NCBI GenBank assembly: GCA_030634125.1
Contig: DAOWBJ010000159.1
Coordinates: forward strand, 1 to 5,005
Direction of reading: 5' to 3'
DNA: 5,005 nucleotides
Origin: Victivallales bacterium
GTDB taxonomy: Bacteria > Verrucomicrobiota > Lentisphaeria > Victivallales > Victivallaceae
Shown here: one piece after another, positions 1-5,005 of the stretch
How the letters are laid out: every line of letters begins with the position of its first letter
Position numbering within the stretch: position 1 is the first letter of the stretch
Translations under genes and position numbers: made by a program
Notes under the pieces: model-generated
The model's database searches: none
Told to the model about the DNA's origin: nothing
What the model saw: only the letters and a program-made list of their open reading frames with translations

Positions 1-1176
1 CCCGAAAACATTAAAAAGGCGCTATCCGAATGCCTGCAGGCACTCGGCGGTATCGAAAAATTCGTTTCGCCTGGGCAAAAAGTTCTCCTGAAGCCCAACC
101 TGCTGGGAACCTTTGCGCCGGAAAAAGCGGTTACCACTAATCCCGAAGTAGTCAAAGCTGCAGCTCAAATAGTCATCGCCGCCGGGGCAAAATGCTTTAT
201 CGGCGACAGCCCCGGAATGGGCACATTTAAGTCTGTATGCCAAATTACCGGCATGGTCGGAGCCGCTGAAGCCGCCGGCGCGGAACTGCGGGAACTGAAT
301 GATCCCGGCGAATTCATTCAAATCGACAACAAGGTTGGGCGCAAACTGCCGCTGTCGTCATTTATCAAAGATATTGATGTAATTATCACACTTCCCAAAT
401 TGAAAACACATGGTCAAATGGGCTTTACCGGTGCCTTAAAAAATCAATATGGACTTCTCCCCGGCTCATTGAAAGCCGAATACCATTACCGCATGAAAAC
501 CCGCGAATGGCTGGCGGAATTTATTATCGATATCAACCGCGCCGCGCCGACGAAACTGGCAATCATGGATGCCGTCGTCGGCATGGAAGGCGCCGGACCC
601 AGCGGCGGCGAGCCACGCAAAATCGGCTGCATCATGGCATCCGTGGACTTGACCGCATTAGACGCGGTCGCCTGCCGGATGGTCGGAATTGACCCTGAAA
701 ACAACCCGATTCTGAGTGCCTCCCTCAAGCGCGGCTACGGAGTTGTTGACCCGGGAAAAATAGAAACTGTCGGCGTTGATCCGGCTGAATTGGAAATCAA
801 AGACTTTAAGATTATCAAGGAGAATATCAACATCCTGCGACTGCTCCCGTTGCCCGGTCCGGCGATTGAATGGCTTCGCCGACACTGGAAGGCGTACCCG
901 GAAATAGATCCCGAAAAATGTATCAAGTGCATGAACTGCCGCGACGGATGCCCAATAAAACCTCCCGCCATCGACCCGGATAAAGACTGGCGGGTCAATA
1001 AGTCAACTTGCATCAAGTGTTATTGTTGTCACGAATTTTGCCCGGTCAAGGCTATTAAGCTTGACCCGACATGGTTTGAACGGCATATTAATATGGACGC
1101 ATTAGCAGTTTTTGTCGGCAAAGTAATCTCAATGCCCGGTCGTCTGGCTAAGTTTCTGCCCGGGCGAAGCAAGTAA
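1..1176 (+). CDS. DUF362 domain protein with C-terminal 2x[4Fe-4S] ferredoxin domain (5' end missing)
   Basis: The reading frame is open from the first base to a TAA at 1174-1176, giving 391 visible residues. Comparison with the family suggests that only the start codon and perhaps 10-25 residues are missing. DUF362 hallmarks are seen in order: KPNLLG at residues 31-36, TTNP at 45-48, LPKLKTHG at 131-138 followed by FTGALKN, MDAVVGMEGAGPSGG at 189-203, and DLTALDAVACRMVG at about 216-229. The C-terminus carries two ferredoxin motifs, C307-x2-C310-x2-C313-x3-C317-P and C337-x2-C340-x2-C343-x3-C347-P, enough for two [4Fe-4S] clusters, plus an extra Cys342. No signal peptide is visible, but the N-terminus is absent. 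Such proteins are presumed cytoplasmic iron-sulfur or electron-transfer proteins; the substrate and reaction of DUF362 are not established, so none is assigned. The ATG at 217 is internal and is not the start. The family call is firm; the function is unknown. Confidence 0.5.
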   Translation, partial: PENIKKALSECLQALGGIEKFVSPGQKVLLKPNLLGTFAPEKAVTTNPEVVKAAAQIVIAAGAKCFIGDSPGMGTFKSVCQITGMVGAAEAAGAELRELNDPGEFIQIDNKVGRKLPLSSFIKDIDVIITLPKLKTHGQMGFTGALKNQYGLLPGSLKAEYHYRMKTREWLAEFIIDINRAAPTKLAIMDAVVGMEGAGPSGGEPRKIGCIMASVDLTALDAVACRMVGIDPENNPILSASLKRGYGVVDPGKIETVGVDPAELEIKDFKIIKENINILRLLPLPGPAIEWLRRHWKAYPEIDPEKCIKCMNCRDGCPIKPPAIDPDKDWRVNKSTCIKCYCCHEFCPVKAIKLDPTWFERHINMDALAVFVGKVISMPGRLAKFLPGRSK

Positions 1177-1305
1177 CTCTCAAATTACTTTAGAAGATAA
1201 ATTTAAATTTGCTGAATATGTATTTATTTTTCCTTTTGTTTTATTGATTTTTAAAAAATCAGGGGCATATTTATGAAACCCCTAAATCATCAAGAAAGGA
1301 AAATT
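1177..1305 (+). promoter_or_regulatory. AT-rich spacer and probable promoter/leader of glutamine synthetase
   Basis: This spacer is much more AT-rich than the genes on either side. It contains a perfect 12-bp palindrome AAATTTAAATTT at 1199-1210 and a perfect 8-bp inverted repeat TGATTTTT/AAAAATCA at 1245-1261 with a single central base. A weak -35-like TTGATT lies at 1244-1249, but no convincing -10 follows at the right distance, so I do not mark a promoter. No clear hairpin-plus-T-tract terminator follows the upstream gene. The region is the only candidate control region for the synthetase. The palindromes could be operator sites, but A/T symmetry arises easily by chance in such sequence. 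Confidence 0.5.
1295..1300 (+). promoter_or_regulatory. Shine-Dalgarno for glutamine synthetase (decides start 1306)
   Basis: AAAGGA lies five bases before the ATG at 1306, an ideal spacing. The competing AGGGG at 1261-1265, seven bases before the ATG at 1273, could instead pair with CCCCT at 1279-1283 in a five-bp hairpin whose loop contains that ATG. This mildly favours the downstream start. Confidence 0.5.
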
Positions 1306-3450
1306 ATGAGCAGCTTTACTAGAAAACAAGCAATTGCCTCTATCGCGGCGGGATCTACTGGAAAACAATTGTCAATCGGCGAAGCTAATATCACAGAACT
1401 GTATGGTGATGATGTGCTTAGCCTCAGGGTGATAAGAAAGTATCTGTCTGGTGACGTTTTTGAAAAATTAGAGCAAACCGTAAAAGAAGGCACAAGCCTT
1501 GATCCGGCTATAGCCAATGATGTCGCTCAAGCCATGAAAGAATGGGCATTGAGTAAAGGTGCCAGCCATTACACGCATTGGTTCCAGCCCTTGACCGGCT
1601 CTACCGCTGAAAAACATGATTCATTTATCGAAGTGGACAGCGAAGAGGGTGTTATACTTAAATTTTCAGGAAAAAACTTAATTGTCGGAGAACCGGACGC
1701 GTCAAGTTTCCCGTCCGGCGGACTGCGTTCGACATTTGAAGCGCGCGGTTATACCGCCTGGGACCCGACCAGCCCGGCTTTTATAAAACGCGCCAAAAAC
1801 GGCACGACTCTTTGCATTCCGACCGCTTTTTGCTCCTACACAGGCGAAGCTCTCGATAAAAAAACTCCGCTTTTGCGTTCGATTCAGGCGATTAATATTC
1901 ACATTAAACGCCTGCTGAAATGCTTTGGTGAAAAAGATTTCGGTTACCCGGAAGTTACTCTCGGCGCGGAACAGGAATATTTCCTCATGGATAAACGCCT
2001 TTTCATGTGTCGTCCCGATTTAATTCAAGCCGGACGCACTTTGTTTGGCGCGGCTCCGGCAAAACATCAACAGCTTAACGACCATTACTTTGGTGCGATT
2101 AAGCCTAGAATTATTGCTTTTATGGCAGAAGTTGACCTGGAGCTGTGGAAACTCGGTATCCCCGCCAAAACCCGCCATAATGAAGTTGCTCCGGCACAGT
2201 TTGAGCTGGCGGCAATGTTTGAAAAACTTAATCTCGCGGTTGACCATAATATGATGATTATGGAAGTCCTCGAACAGATTGCGGACCGGCACGGGCTTGT
2301 CTGCTTGATGCATGAAAAACCTTTTGCGGGCATTAACGGTTCCGGCAAACACAACAACTGGTCTATCGGTACCGATAAAATGAATTTGTTGAAACCCGGC
2401 AAAGATCCGCATCAAAACGCTATCTTCCTGACTACGCTTTGCGCGACTATTCAGGCTGTGGATAAATACGGTGATTTATTGCGCGTAAGCACCGCTTCCG
2501 CCGGTAACGATTGTCGTCTCGGCGGACATGAAGCACCTCCGGCGATTATTTCTATTTTCCTCGGCGAACAGCTTACAGACGTTATTGAACAGATAGAAAA
2601 AGGCGGAGCAAAAACTTCAAAGAAAAGCGCCGAACTGCGTATTGGTGTTGATGCCATTCCGTCATTACCGCGCGACACGACTGACCGTAACCGTACCAGT
2701 CCGTTTGCGTTTACCGGCAATAAATTTGAATTCCGCGCCCCCGGCTCAAACCAATCCTGCGCCGAATGCAATATTATTCTCAATACTGTTGTCGCGGAAG
2801 CTCTGGATGAAATTTCAACAAAACTGGAAAAATGCAATAAAGCTGATTTTAATGAAACGCTGCAGAAAATACTGCAGAAAATAATCAAAGATCACAAGCG
2901 CATCATTTTTAACGGGGATAATTACTCTCCGGCATGGGTTAAGGAAGCCAAAAAACGCGGTCTGCCGAACGCGCCGGAAACTCCACAAGCCTTGAAGGCT
3001 CTCATTGCTGAAAAGAACATCAAGGTTTTGGAAAAATACAAAGTCATGTCCAGCACAGAAGCTCATTCCCGTTATGAAGTTTTCATGGACGAATATAATA
3101 CCAAAGTACAAATCGAGGGTGAACTGGCTTTAAATATGAGTCGCACCATGATTATGCCTGTAGCTATTCGCCAACAGAGCAAAATTGTCGCGAATATAGC
3201 CGCGTTGAATTCAGTAAATATTGCGGCGGGAGTTGACGCTCAAGTCGAAAAAGCTGAACGAATCGGTGATCTCATCACCTCTTTGGCTAATTACAACAAC
3301 GATTTGGAAACCGCGGCAAAAGCGGCAAATGCCAAAAAAATTCTTTCATGCATGAAAAACTTGCGTGAAGCCGCTGACGCGCTTGAAGAGCTTGTCAGTG
3401 ATGAATATTGGCCTCTGCCTAAATATGCCGAAATGCTTTTCGTGTATTAA
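1306..3450 (+). CDS. glnN: Type III glutamine synthetase (GSIII)
   Basis: This enzyme condenses glutamate and ammonium with ATP to make glutamine in the cytoplasm. At 714 residues it matches GSIII (about 700-730) and is far longer than the roughly 450-residue GSI. Conserved blocks with numbering from the chosen start are PLTGSTAEKHDSF (95-107), GEPDASSFPSGGLRSTFEAR (from 128), GAEQEYF with E222 and E224 as likely metal ligands, NEVAPAQFELA (292-302), NGSGKHNNW (344-352), SAGNDCRLGGHEAPP (about 398-411) and DRNRTSPFAFTGNKFEFR (460-477). GSIII assembles as a dodecamer of stacked hexamers and lacks the adenylylation-loop control of enterobacterial GSI. I chose ATG 1306 because AAAGGA at 1295-1300 sits five bases upstream. 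The in-frame ATG at 1273, with AGGGG seven bases before it, would add 11 residues (725 aa) and cannot be excluded. The frame is intact. It is followed after nine bases by a recombinase gene, probably in one operon. Confidence 0.5.
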   Translation: MSSFTRKQAIASIAAGSTGKQLSIGEANITELYGDDVLSLRVIRKYLSGDVFEKLEQTVKEGTSLDPAIANDVAQAMKEWALSKGASHYTHWFQPLTGSTAEKHDSFIEVDSEEGVILKFSGKNLIVGEPDASSFPSGGLRSTFEARGYTAWDPTSPAFIKRAKNGTTLCIPTAFCSYTGEALDKKTPLLRSIQAINIHIKRLLKCFGEKDFGYPEVTLGAEQEYFLMDKRLFMCRPDLIQAGRTLFGAAPAKHQQLNDHYFGAIKPRIIAFMAEVDLELWKLGIPAKTRHNEVAPAQFELAAMFEKLNLAVDHNMMIMEVLEQIADRHGLVCLMHEKPFAGINGSGKHNNWSIGTDKMNLLKPGKDPHQNAIFLTTLCATIQAVDKYGDLLRVSTASAGNDCRLGGHEAPPAIISIFLGEQLTDVIEQIEKGGAKTSKKSAELRIGVDAIPSLPRDTTDRNRTSPFAFTGNKFEFRAPGSNQSCAECNIILNTVVAEALDEISTKLEKCNKADFNETLQKILQKIIKDHKRIIFNGDNYSPAWVKEAKKRGLPNAPETPQALKALIAEKNIKVLEKYKVMSSTEAHSRYEVFMDEYNTKVQIEGELALNMSRTMIMPVAIRQQSKIVANIAALNSVNIAAGVDAQVEKAERIGDLITSLANYNNDLETAAKAANAKKILSCMKNLREAADALEELVSDEYWPLPKYAEMLFVY
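2860..2883 (+). repeat. Perfect 12-bp tandem duplication inside the glutamine synthetase gene
   Basis: CTGCAGAAAATA occurs twice in tandem with no mismatch and encodes LQKI-LQKI just before the conserved IIKDHKRIIFNGDNYS region. The segment does not look longer than I would expect in other GSIII proteins, so it may be a helix with heptad-like similarity and not a recent in-frame insertion. It keeps the reading frame and touches no active-site residue. Confidence 0.5.
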
Positions 3451-3454
3451 GGGA
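3449..3454 (+). promoter_or_regulatory. Shine-Dalgarno of the recombinase overlapping the glnN stop codon
   Basis: AAGGGA at 3449-3454 uses the last two bases of the TAA stop (3448-3450) and lies five bases before the ATG at 3460. Ribosomes terminating on the synthetase would cover or release this site, so translational coupling is likely. There is no room for a separate promoter in the nine-base gap, although one inside the synthetase gene cannot be ruled out. Confidence 0.5.
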
Positions 3455-3459
3455 TAACA

Positions 3460-4398
3460 ATGAACGCGCTGAATAATTTTTTGCGCTACCTGACAAATGA
3501 ACGTCAGGCGAGTGTTCATACCACAGACAGTTATCAGCGCGACATCCTTCAATTCGCGGACATGGTGCTTGACCAAAGCGAAAACCCCAACTGGCAAAGT
3601 GTTGGTCTGGATAATGCCCGCAAATTTGTCATCAAGCTCCAGGAACGCCGGCTGGCGCGCAATTCTGTTTTGCGCAAAATCTCATCAATGCGTTCTTTTT
3701 TCCGTTTTATGCTCCGCGAGGAAATCGTCGATAAAAACCCTTTTATCGGACTTGCTTCCATAAAAAAAGAACAAAGCCTGCCAAAATTCATGACCGTAAA
3801 TGAAATCGACAGCCTGAGCGCAATCCCCAAGGCATATTGGGAAAAAGCCATTATCGACGAAACCGCCAAAGATACGGATTCAGCCCATTTTGCTTCGGCG
3901 CGAGACACGGCGCTGATAGAAATTATTTACAGCGGCGGTCTGCGTATCAGCGAGGCAATCGGGCTGAATCTCGAAGACGCGGATTTGCTAAGCGATATAA
4001 TGAAAGTAAAAGGCAAAGGCAAAAAAGAACGCATTTGCGCAATCGGCAAACCCGCCCGCAAAGCGTTGCGGCATTATTTAAGAATACGCCCTTTGCGCAC
4101 AGAAAATGAACGCCCCAACGCGCCTTTATTCGTCAATCGTTTCGGCACGCGCCTAACCCCCCGTTCATTCCAGCGCAATCTCAAAAATTATCTCATCTTC
4201 GCCGGACTACCGCCGGATTTGACCCCTCATAAACTGCGTCATTCATTCGCCACGCACCTCTTAGATGCCGGAGCGGATTTACGCGCCGTACAGGAAATGC
4301 TCGGGCACAAAAACCTAAGCACCACCCAAATCTACACCCACGTTACCACAGAAAAAATGAAAAACATCTACAAAAAAGCCCATCCGAGAGCAAAGTAG
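3460..4398 (+). CDS. xerC: XerC/XerD-type tyrosine site-specific recombinase
   Basis: This 312-residue protein is slightly longer than typical Xer proteins (about 295-305). Residues about 4-95 form the helical N-terminal core-binding domain (FLRYLTNERQASVHTTDSY) and about 108-305 the catalytic domain. The complete catalytic set is visible: R162 (in YSGGLRISE), K186 (in VKGKGKKER), H257 and R260 (HKLRH), H283 (LGHKN) and nucleophile Y292 (TQIYTH). Spacings R-K 24, R-H 23 and H-Y 9 equal those I recall for E. coli XerD. The C-terminal tail YKKAHPRAK resembles XerC, while HVTTEKM resembles XerD, so the C/D assignment is tentative. The family resolves chromosome dimers at dif; related proteins are phage or element integrases. 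There are roughly 16 extra residues at about 124-145, ahead of the R148-D149 helix. It is probably co-expressed with the upstream glutamine synthetase. No second xer gene or clear dif site is seen here. Confidence 0.5.
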   Translation: MNALNNFLRYLTNERQASVHTTDSYQRDILQFADMVLDQSENPNWQSVGLDNARKFVIKLQERRLARNSVLRKISSMRSFFRFMLREEIVDKNPFIGLASIKKEQSLPKFMTVNEIDSLSAIPKAYWEKAIIDETAKDTDSAHFASARDTALIEIIYSGGLRISEAIGLNLEDADLLSDIMKVKGKGKKERICAIGKPARKALRHYLRIRPLRTENERPNAPLFVNRFGTRLTPRSFQRNLKNYLIFAGLPPDLTPHKLRHSFATHLLDAGADLRAVQEMLGHKNLSTTQIYTHVTTEKMKNIYKKAHPRAK

Positions 4399-4419
4399 GC
4401 GAAAAAGACGGAAAAAGCC

Positions 4420-4437
4420 CCAGCGTTTCGCCGCTGG
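4420..4437 (+). repeat. Hairpin just downstream of the recombinase gene
   Basis: CCAGCG (4420-4425) and CGCTGG (4432-4437) form a perfect six-bp GC-rich stem around a six-base loop, 21 bases after the stop codon. No T-tract follows directly, so it is not a canonical terminator alone. Its loop and one stem base could alternatively pair with GGCGAAA at 4398-4404 (with TTTCGCC at 4426-4432). Confidence 0.5.
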
Positions 4438-4443
4438 ACCGCG

Positions 4444-4472
4444 AGCCGAACGTCGGCTTCGTTAATATTTTT
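4444..4472 (+). terminator. Candidate rho-independent terminator of the glnN-xerC operon
   Basis: AGCCGA (4444-4449) pairs perfectly with TCGGCT (4453-4458) around a three-base ACG loop, and a G-T pair can extend it. The tail to 4472 is T-rich (TCGTTAATATTTTT) but broken by C, G and A. It is the best terminator candidate after the recombinase. Confidence is moderate because the T-run does not abut the stem and other hairpins lie on both sides. Confidence 0.5.
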
Positions 4473-4516
4473 GGGATTCACTGCACGCGCTACGCTCGTT
4501 TGTGTATCCCAAAGAT
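4467..4516. repeat. Long interrupted palindrome, REP-like intergenic hairpin
   Basis: TTTGGGAT (4470-4477) pairs perfectly with ATCCCAAA (4506-4513). The stem extends outward by two further pairs plus a G-T. Inward, after one mismatch, CAC (4479-4481) pairs with GTG (4502-4504), then ACG (4485-4487) with CGT (4497-4499) and GC with GC around a TAC loop. The result is one imperfect hairpin of about 50 bases with symmetrical bulges. Such structures after genes are typical of repeated extragenic palindromes or terminator remnants. Copy number elsewhere in the genome is not visible here. Confidence 0.5.
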
Positions 4517-4526
4517 TACGCATTTT

Positions 4527-4560
4527 AAAAATCCCTGTAAACAAAAAAAAATCCCGTAAA
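4527..4560 (+). repeat. Imperfect direct repeat AAAAATCCC(T)GTAAA, two copies
   Basis: AAAAATCCCTGTAAA at 4527-4541 recurs as AAAAATCCCGTAAA at 4547-4560, a 20-base offset with a single-base difference in length. Further ATCCC units occur at 4506-4510, in the hairpin arm, and at 4595-4599, within the spacer of the promoter candidate. They may be binding sites for a regulator or a slippage product; the sequence alone does not decide. Confidence 0.5.
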
Positions 4561-4584
4561 TCCTCTCTATTCTCTCTTTTTTTC

Positions 4585-4613
4585 TTGACTTTAAATCCCA
4601 TACGGTTTATCTT
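4585..4613 (+). promoter_or_regulatory. Candidate sigma-70-type promoter
   Basis: TTGACT at 4585-4590 (5 of 6 matches to TTGACA) is followed after exactly 17 bases by TATCTT at 4608-4613 (4 of 6 matches to TATAAT). A pyrimidine/T-rich tract lies directly upstream. It would start transcription near 4620 and give the truncated gene at 4968 a leader of roughly 350 bases, or drive a small RNA. Confidence 0.5.
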
Positions 4614-4679
4614 TGAAAATACGAATTAATTTTGGAGATTGCTTATAAGTAGATAGAATATTCAATATAATCAAATAAT

Positions 4680-4696
4680 GAAGCCGATGTGGCTTC
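4680..4696 (+). repeat. Small hairpin GAAGCC/GGCTTC
   Basis: GAAGCC (4680-4685) and GGCTTC (4691-4696) form a perfect six-bp stem around GATGT. It stands alone in AT-rich sequence with no T-tract after it. It would lie in the leader RNA if the 4585-4613 promoter is used. Its role is unknown. Confidence 0.5.
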
Positions 4697-4822
4697 CAAT
4701 AGCGTTTCAGCAAAAAAATCTGTCAAATTTTAATCCGGAACGCGATATTGGGAGATCCGCGTCTGCATTGGATATTTTATATATTCTTTGTGGGCGCGTC
4801 TTTCATATTTCCGGATGGGTTC

Positions 4823-4849
4823 TTGACAGTACCTTTTGCTGAGTATGAC
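4823..4849 (+). promoter_or_regulatory. Weak second promoter candidate
   Basis: A perfect -35 hexamer TTGACA at 4823-4828 is followed after 15 bases by TATGAC at 4844-4849 (4 of 6). The spacing is short and the -10 is poor, so this is tentative. It would give the truncated downstream gene a leader of about 110 bases. Confidence 0.5.
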
Positions 4850-4895
4850 TGGCGCGTCCTTTTTTGTACTCAAAATCTGACCGTAAATCATACTC
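4841..4895 (+). repeat. Inverted repeat GAGTATGA/TCATACTC in the leader of the last gene
   Basis: GAGTATGA (4841-4848) is the exact reverse complement of TCATACTC (4888-4895), with 39 bases between. An intermediate TACTC at 4867-4871 could compete for GAGTA at 4841-4845. It may be a leader stem or a pair of protein-binding half-sites overlapping the weak -10. Confidence 0.5.
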
Positions 4896-4919
4896 CATAA
4901 CGCTTTCATATAGAGGAAA

Positions 4920-4932
4920 CGGGAATCTCCCG
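4920..4932 (+). repeat. Small GC-rich hairpin upstream of the last gene
   Basis: CGGGA (4920-4924) and TCCCG (4928-4932) form a perfect five-bp stem around ATC. It is flanked by a direct repeat GAGGAAA at 4913-4919 and 4932-4938 and lies about 20 bases before the Shine-Dalgarno, so it could sit in the 5' leader of the mRNA. Confidence 0.5.
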
Positions 4933-4952
4933 AGGAAAATTAACCACAATAC

Positions 4953-4959
4953 AAAGGAG
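4953..4959 (+). promoter_or_regulatory. Shine-Dalgarno for the truncated last gene
   Basis: AAAGGAG is a near-perfect ribosome-binding site. It lies eight bases before the ATG at 4968 but only two before the ATG at 4962, which favours 4968. Confidence 0.5.
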
Positions 4960-4967
4960 TAATGAAA

Positions 4968-5005
4968 ATGGACGAGATTTTGAGTCAAATTCGGGAATTC
5001 AGAAA
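4968..5005 (+). CDS. Start of an unidentified protein, cut by the window edge
   Basis: The frame begins MDEILSQIREFR and remains open to the end of the window. The main support is the strong Shine-Dalgarno at 4953-4959 and the promoter-bearing, structured leader upstream. The in-frame ATG at 4962 would add Met-Lys but is too close to the ribosome-binding site. About a dozen residues are too few for any family assignment; they look like the charged start of a soluble protein, without a signal peptide so far. No function is proposed. Confidence 0.5.
   Translation, partial: MDEILSQIREFR

Larger units (their letters stand above)
4399..4967. other. 569-base stretch without a convincing gene
   Basis: The stretch holds three hairpins (4420-4516), repeated AAATCCC motifs (4527-4599), a pyrimidine tract (4561-4586), two promoter candidates, and further inverted repeats leading into a structured leader with a strong Shine-Dalgarno at 4953-4959. 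Base composition shifts clearly to AT-rich after about 4515. Short frames exist on both strands, but none has a plausible ribosome-binding site or recognisable protein content. I recognise no tRNA, rRNA, known riboswitch or transposase remnant. Confidence 0.5.

Noticed and set aside
217..219. ATG as start of the DUF362 protein
   Set aside because: The frame is open upstream to base 1 and already encodes conserved DUF362 sequence (KPNLLG, TTNP), so the true start is outside the window.
2020..2888. Long antisense frames of 131 and 145 residues within the glutamine synthetase gene
   Set aside because: They lie opposite strongly conserved GSIII motifs and have no family features, so they are codon-bias shadows of the real gene.
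4368..4601. 77-residue frame on the - strand overlapping the end of the recombinase gene and the hairpins
   Set aside because: It runs through palindromic non-coding sequence and antisense to xerC, and low-complexity ends dominate. The frame is best explained by the hairpin sequence.
4639..4671. TATAAT at 4666-4671 as a promoter -10
   Set aside because: There is no acceptable -35 at 16-18 bases upstream; TTGCTT is 21 bases away. A/T-rich sequence gives TATAAT readily.
4648..4675. dif-like sequence downstream of the Xer gene, sharing TAGAATAT with the Bacillus subtilis dif site as remembered
   Set aside because: Only about half the positions match, the XerD-side arm does not fit, and the surroundings are so AT-rich that this is expected by chance.
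4678..4842. 54-residue open frame on the + strand beginning MKPMWLPIAF
   Set aside because: There is no Shine-Dalgarno before its ATG and no recognisable protein features, and its start lies at a hairpin. It looks like a chance frame in the leader region.
4803..4988. 61-residue frame on the - strand
   Set aside because: It is antisense to the strong Shine-Dalgarno and start of the last gene, covers both inverted repeats, and has no recognisable domain.

Overview
The window reads as ordinary bacterial chromosome with all recognisable genes on the + strand. It holds the 3' part of a DUF362/4Fe-4S ferredoxin-fusion protein (1-1176), a type III glutamine synthetase (about 1306-3450), a XerC/D-type tyrosine recombinase (3460-4398), a 569-base stretch without a convincing gene but with several inverted and direct repeats (4399-4967), and the first codons of a further gene cut by the window edge (4968-5005). 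Moderate G+C in the genes, AT-rich spacers, GSIII-type nitrogen assimilation and a low-potential iron-sulfur protein together suggest an anaerobic, probably uncultured bacterium. A PVC-superphylum lineage (for example Lentisphaerota or Kiritimatiellota) is possible, but this is an inference from general character and not from a marker gene.

Layout. The DUF362 gene ends at 1176 and is followed by an AT-rich spacer of about 130 bases with palindromes, which is the natural place for the glutamine synthetase promoter. The synthetase and the recombinase form a tight pair: nine bases separate them, and the recombinase Shine-Dalgarno overlaps the synthetase stop codon, so they are very probably co-transcribed and may be translationally coupled. 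Directly after the recombinase come three successive hairpins (about 4420-4516). One is terminator-like, and the last is a long interrupted hairpin resembling a REP-type intergenic element. Then come repeated AAATCCC motifs, a pyrimidine tract, a good promoter candidate (4585-4613), a weaker one (4823-4849), and a structured leader ending in a strong Shine-Dalgarno for the truncated last gene.

How the genes relate. Glutamine synthetase assimilates ammonium into glutamine. The recombinase is expected to act on chromosome dimers at a dif site, or on a mobile element. No functional link between them is obvious, and their pairing is the most notable contextual point. No CRISPR array, tRNA, rRNA, insertion sequence or defence system was recognised. 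I see no clear new biological system. The most interesting material is the non-coding segment 4399-4967 and the synthetase-recombinase operon.
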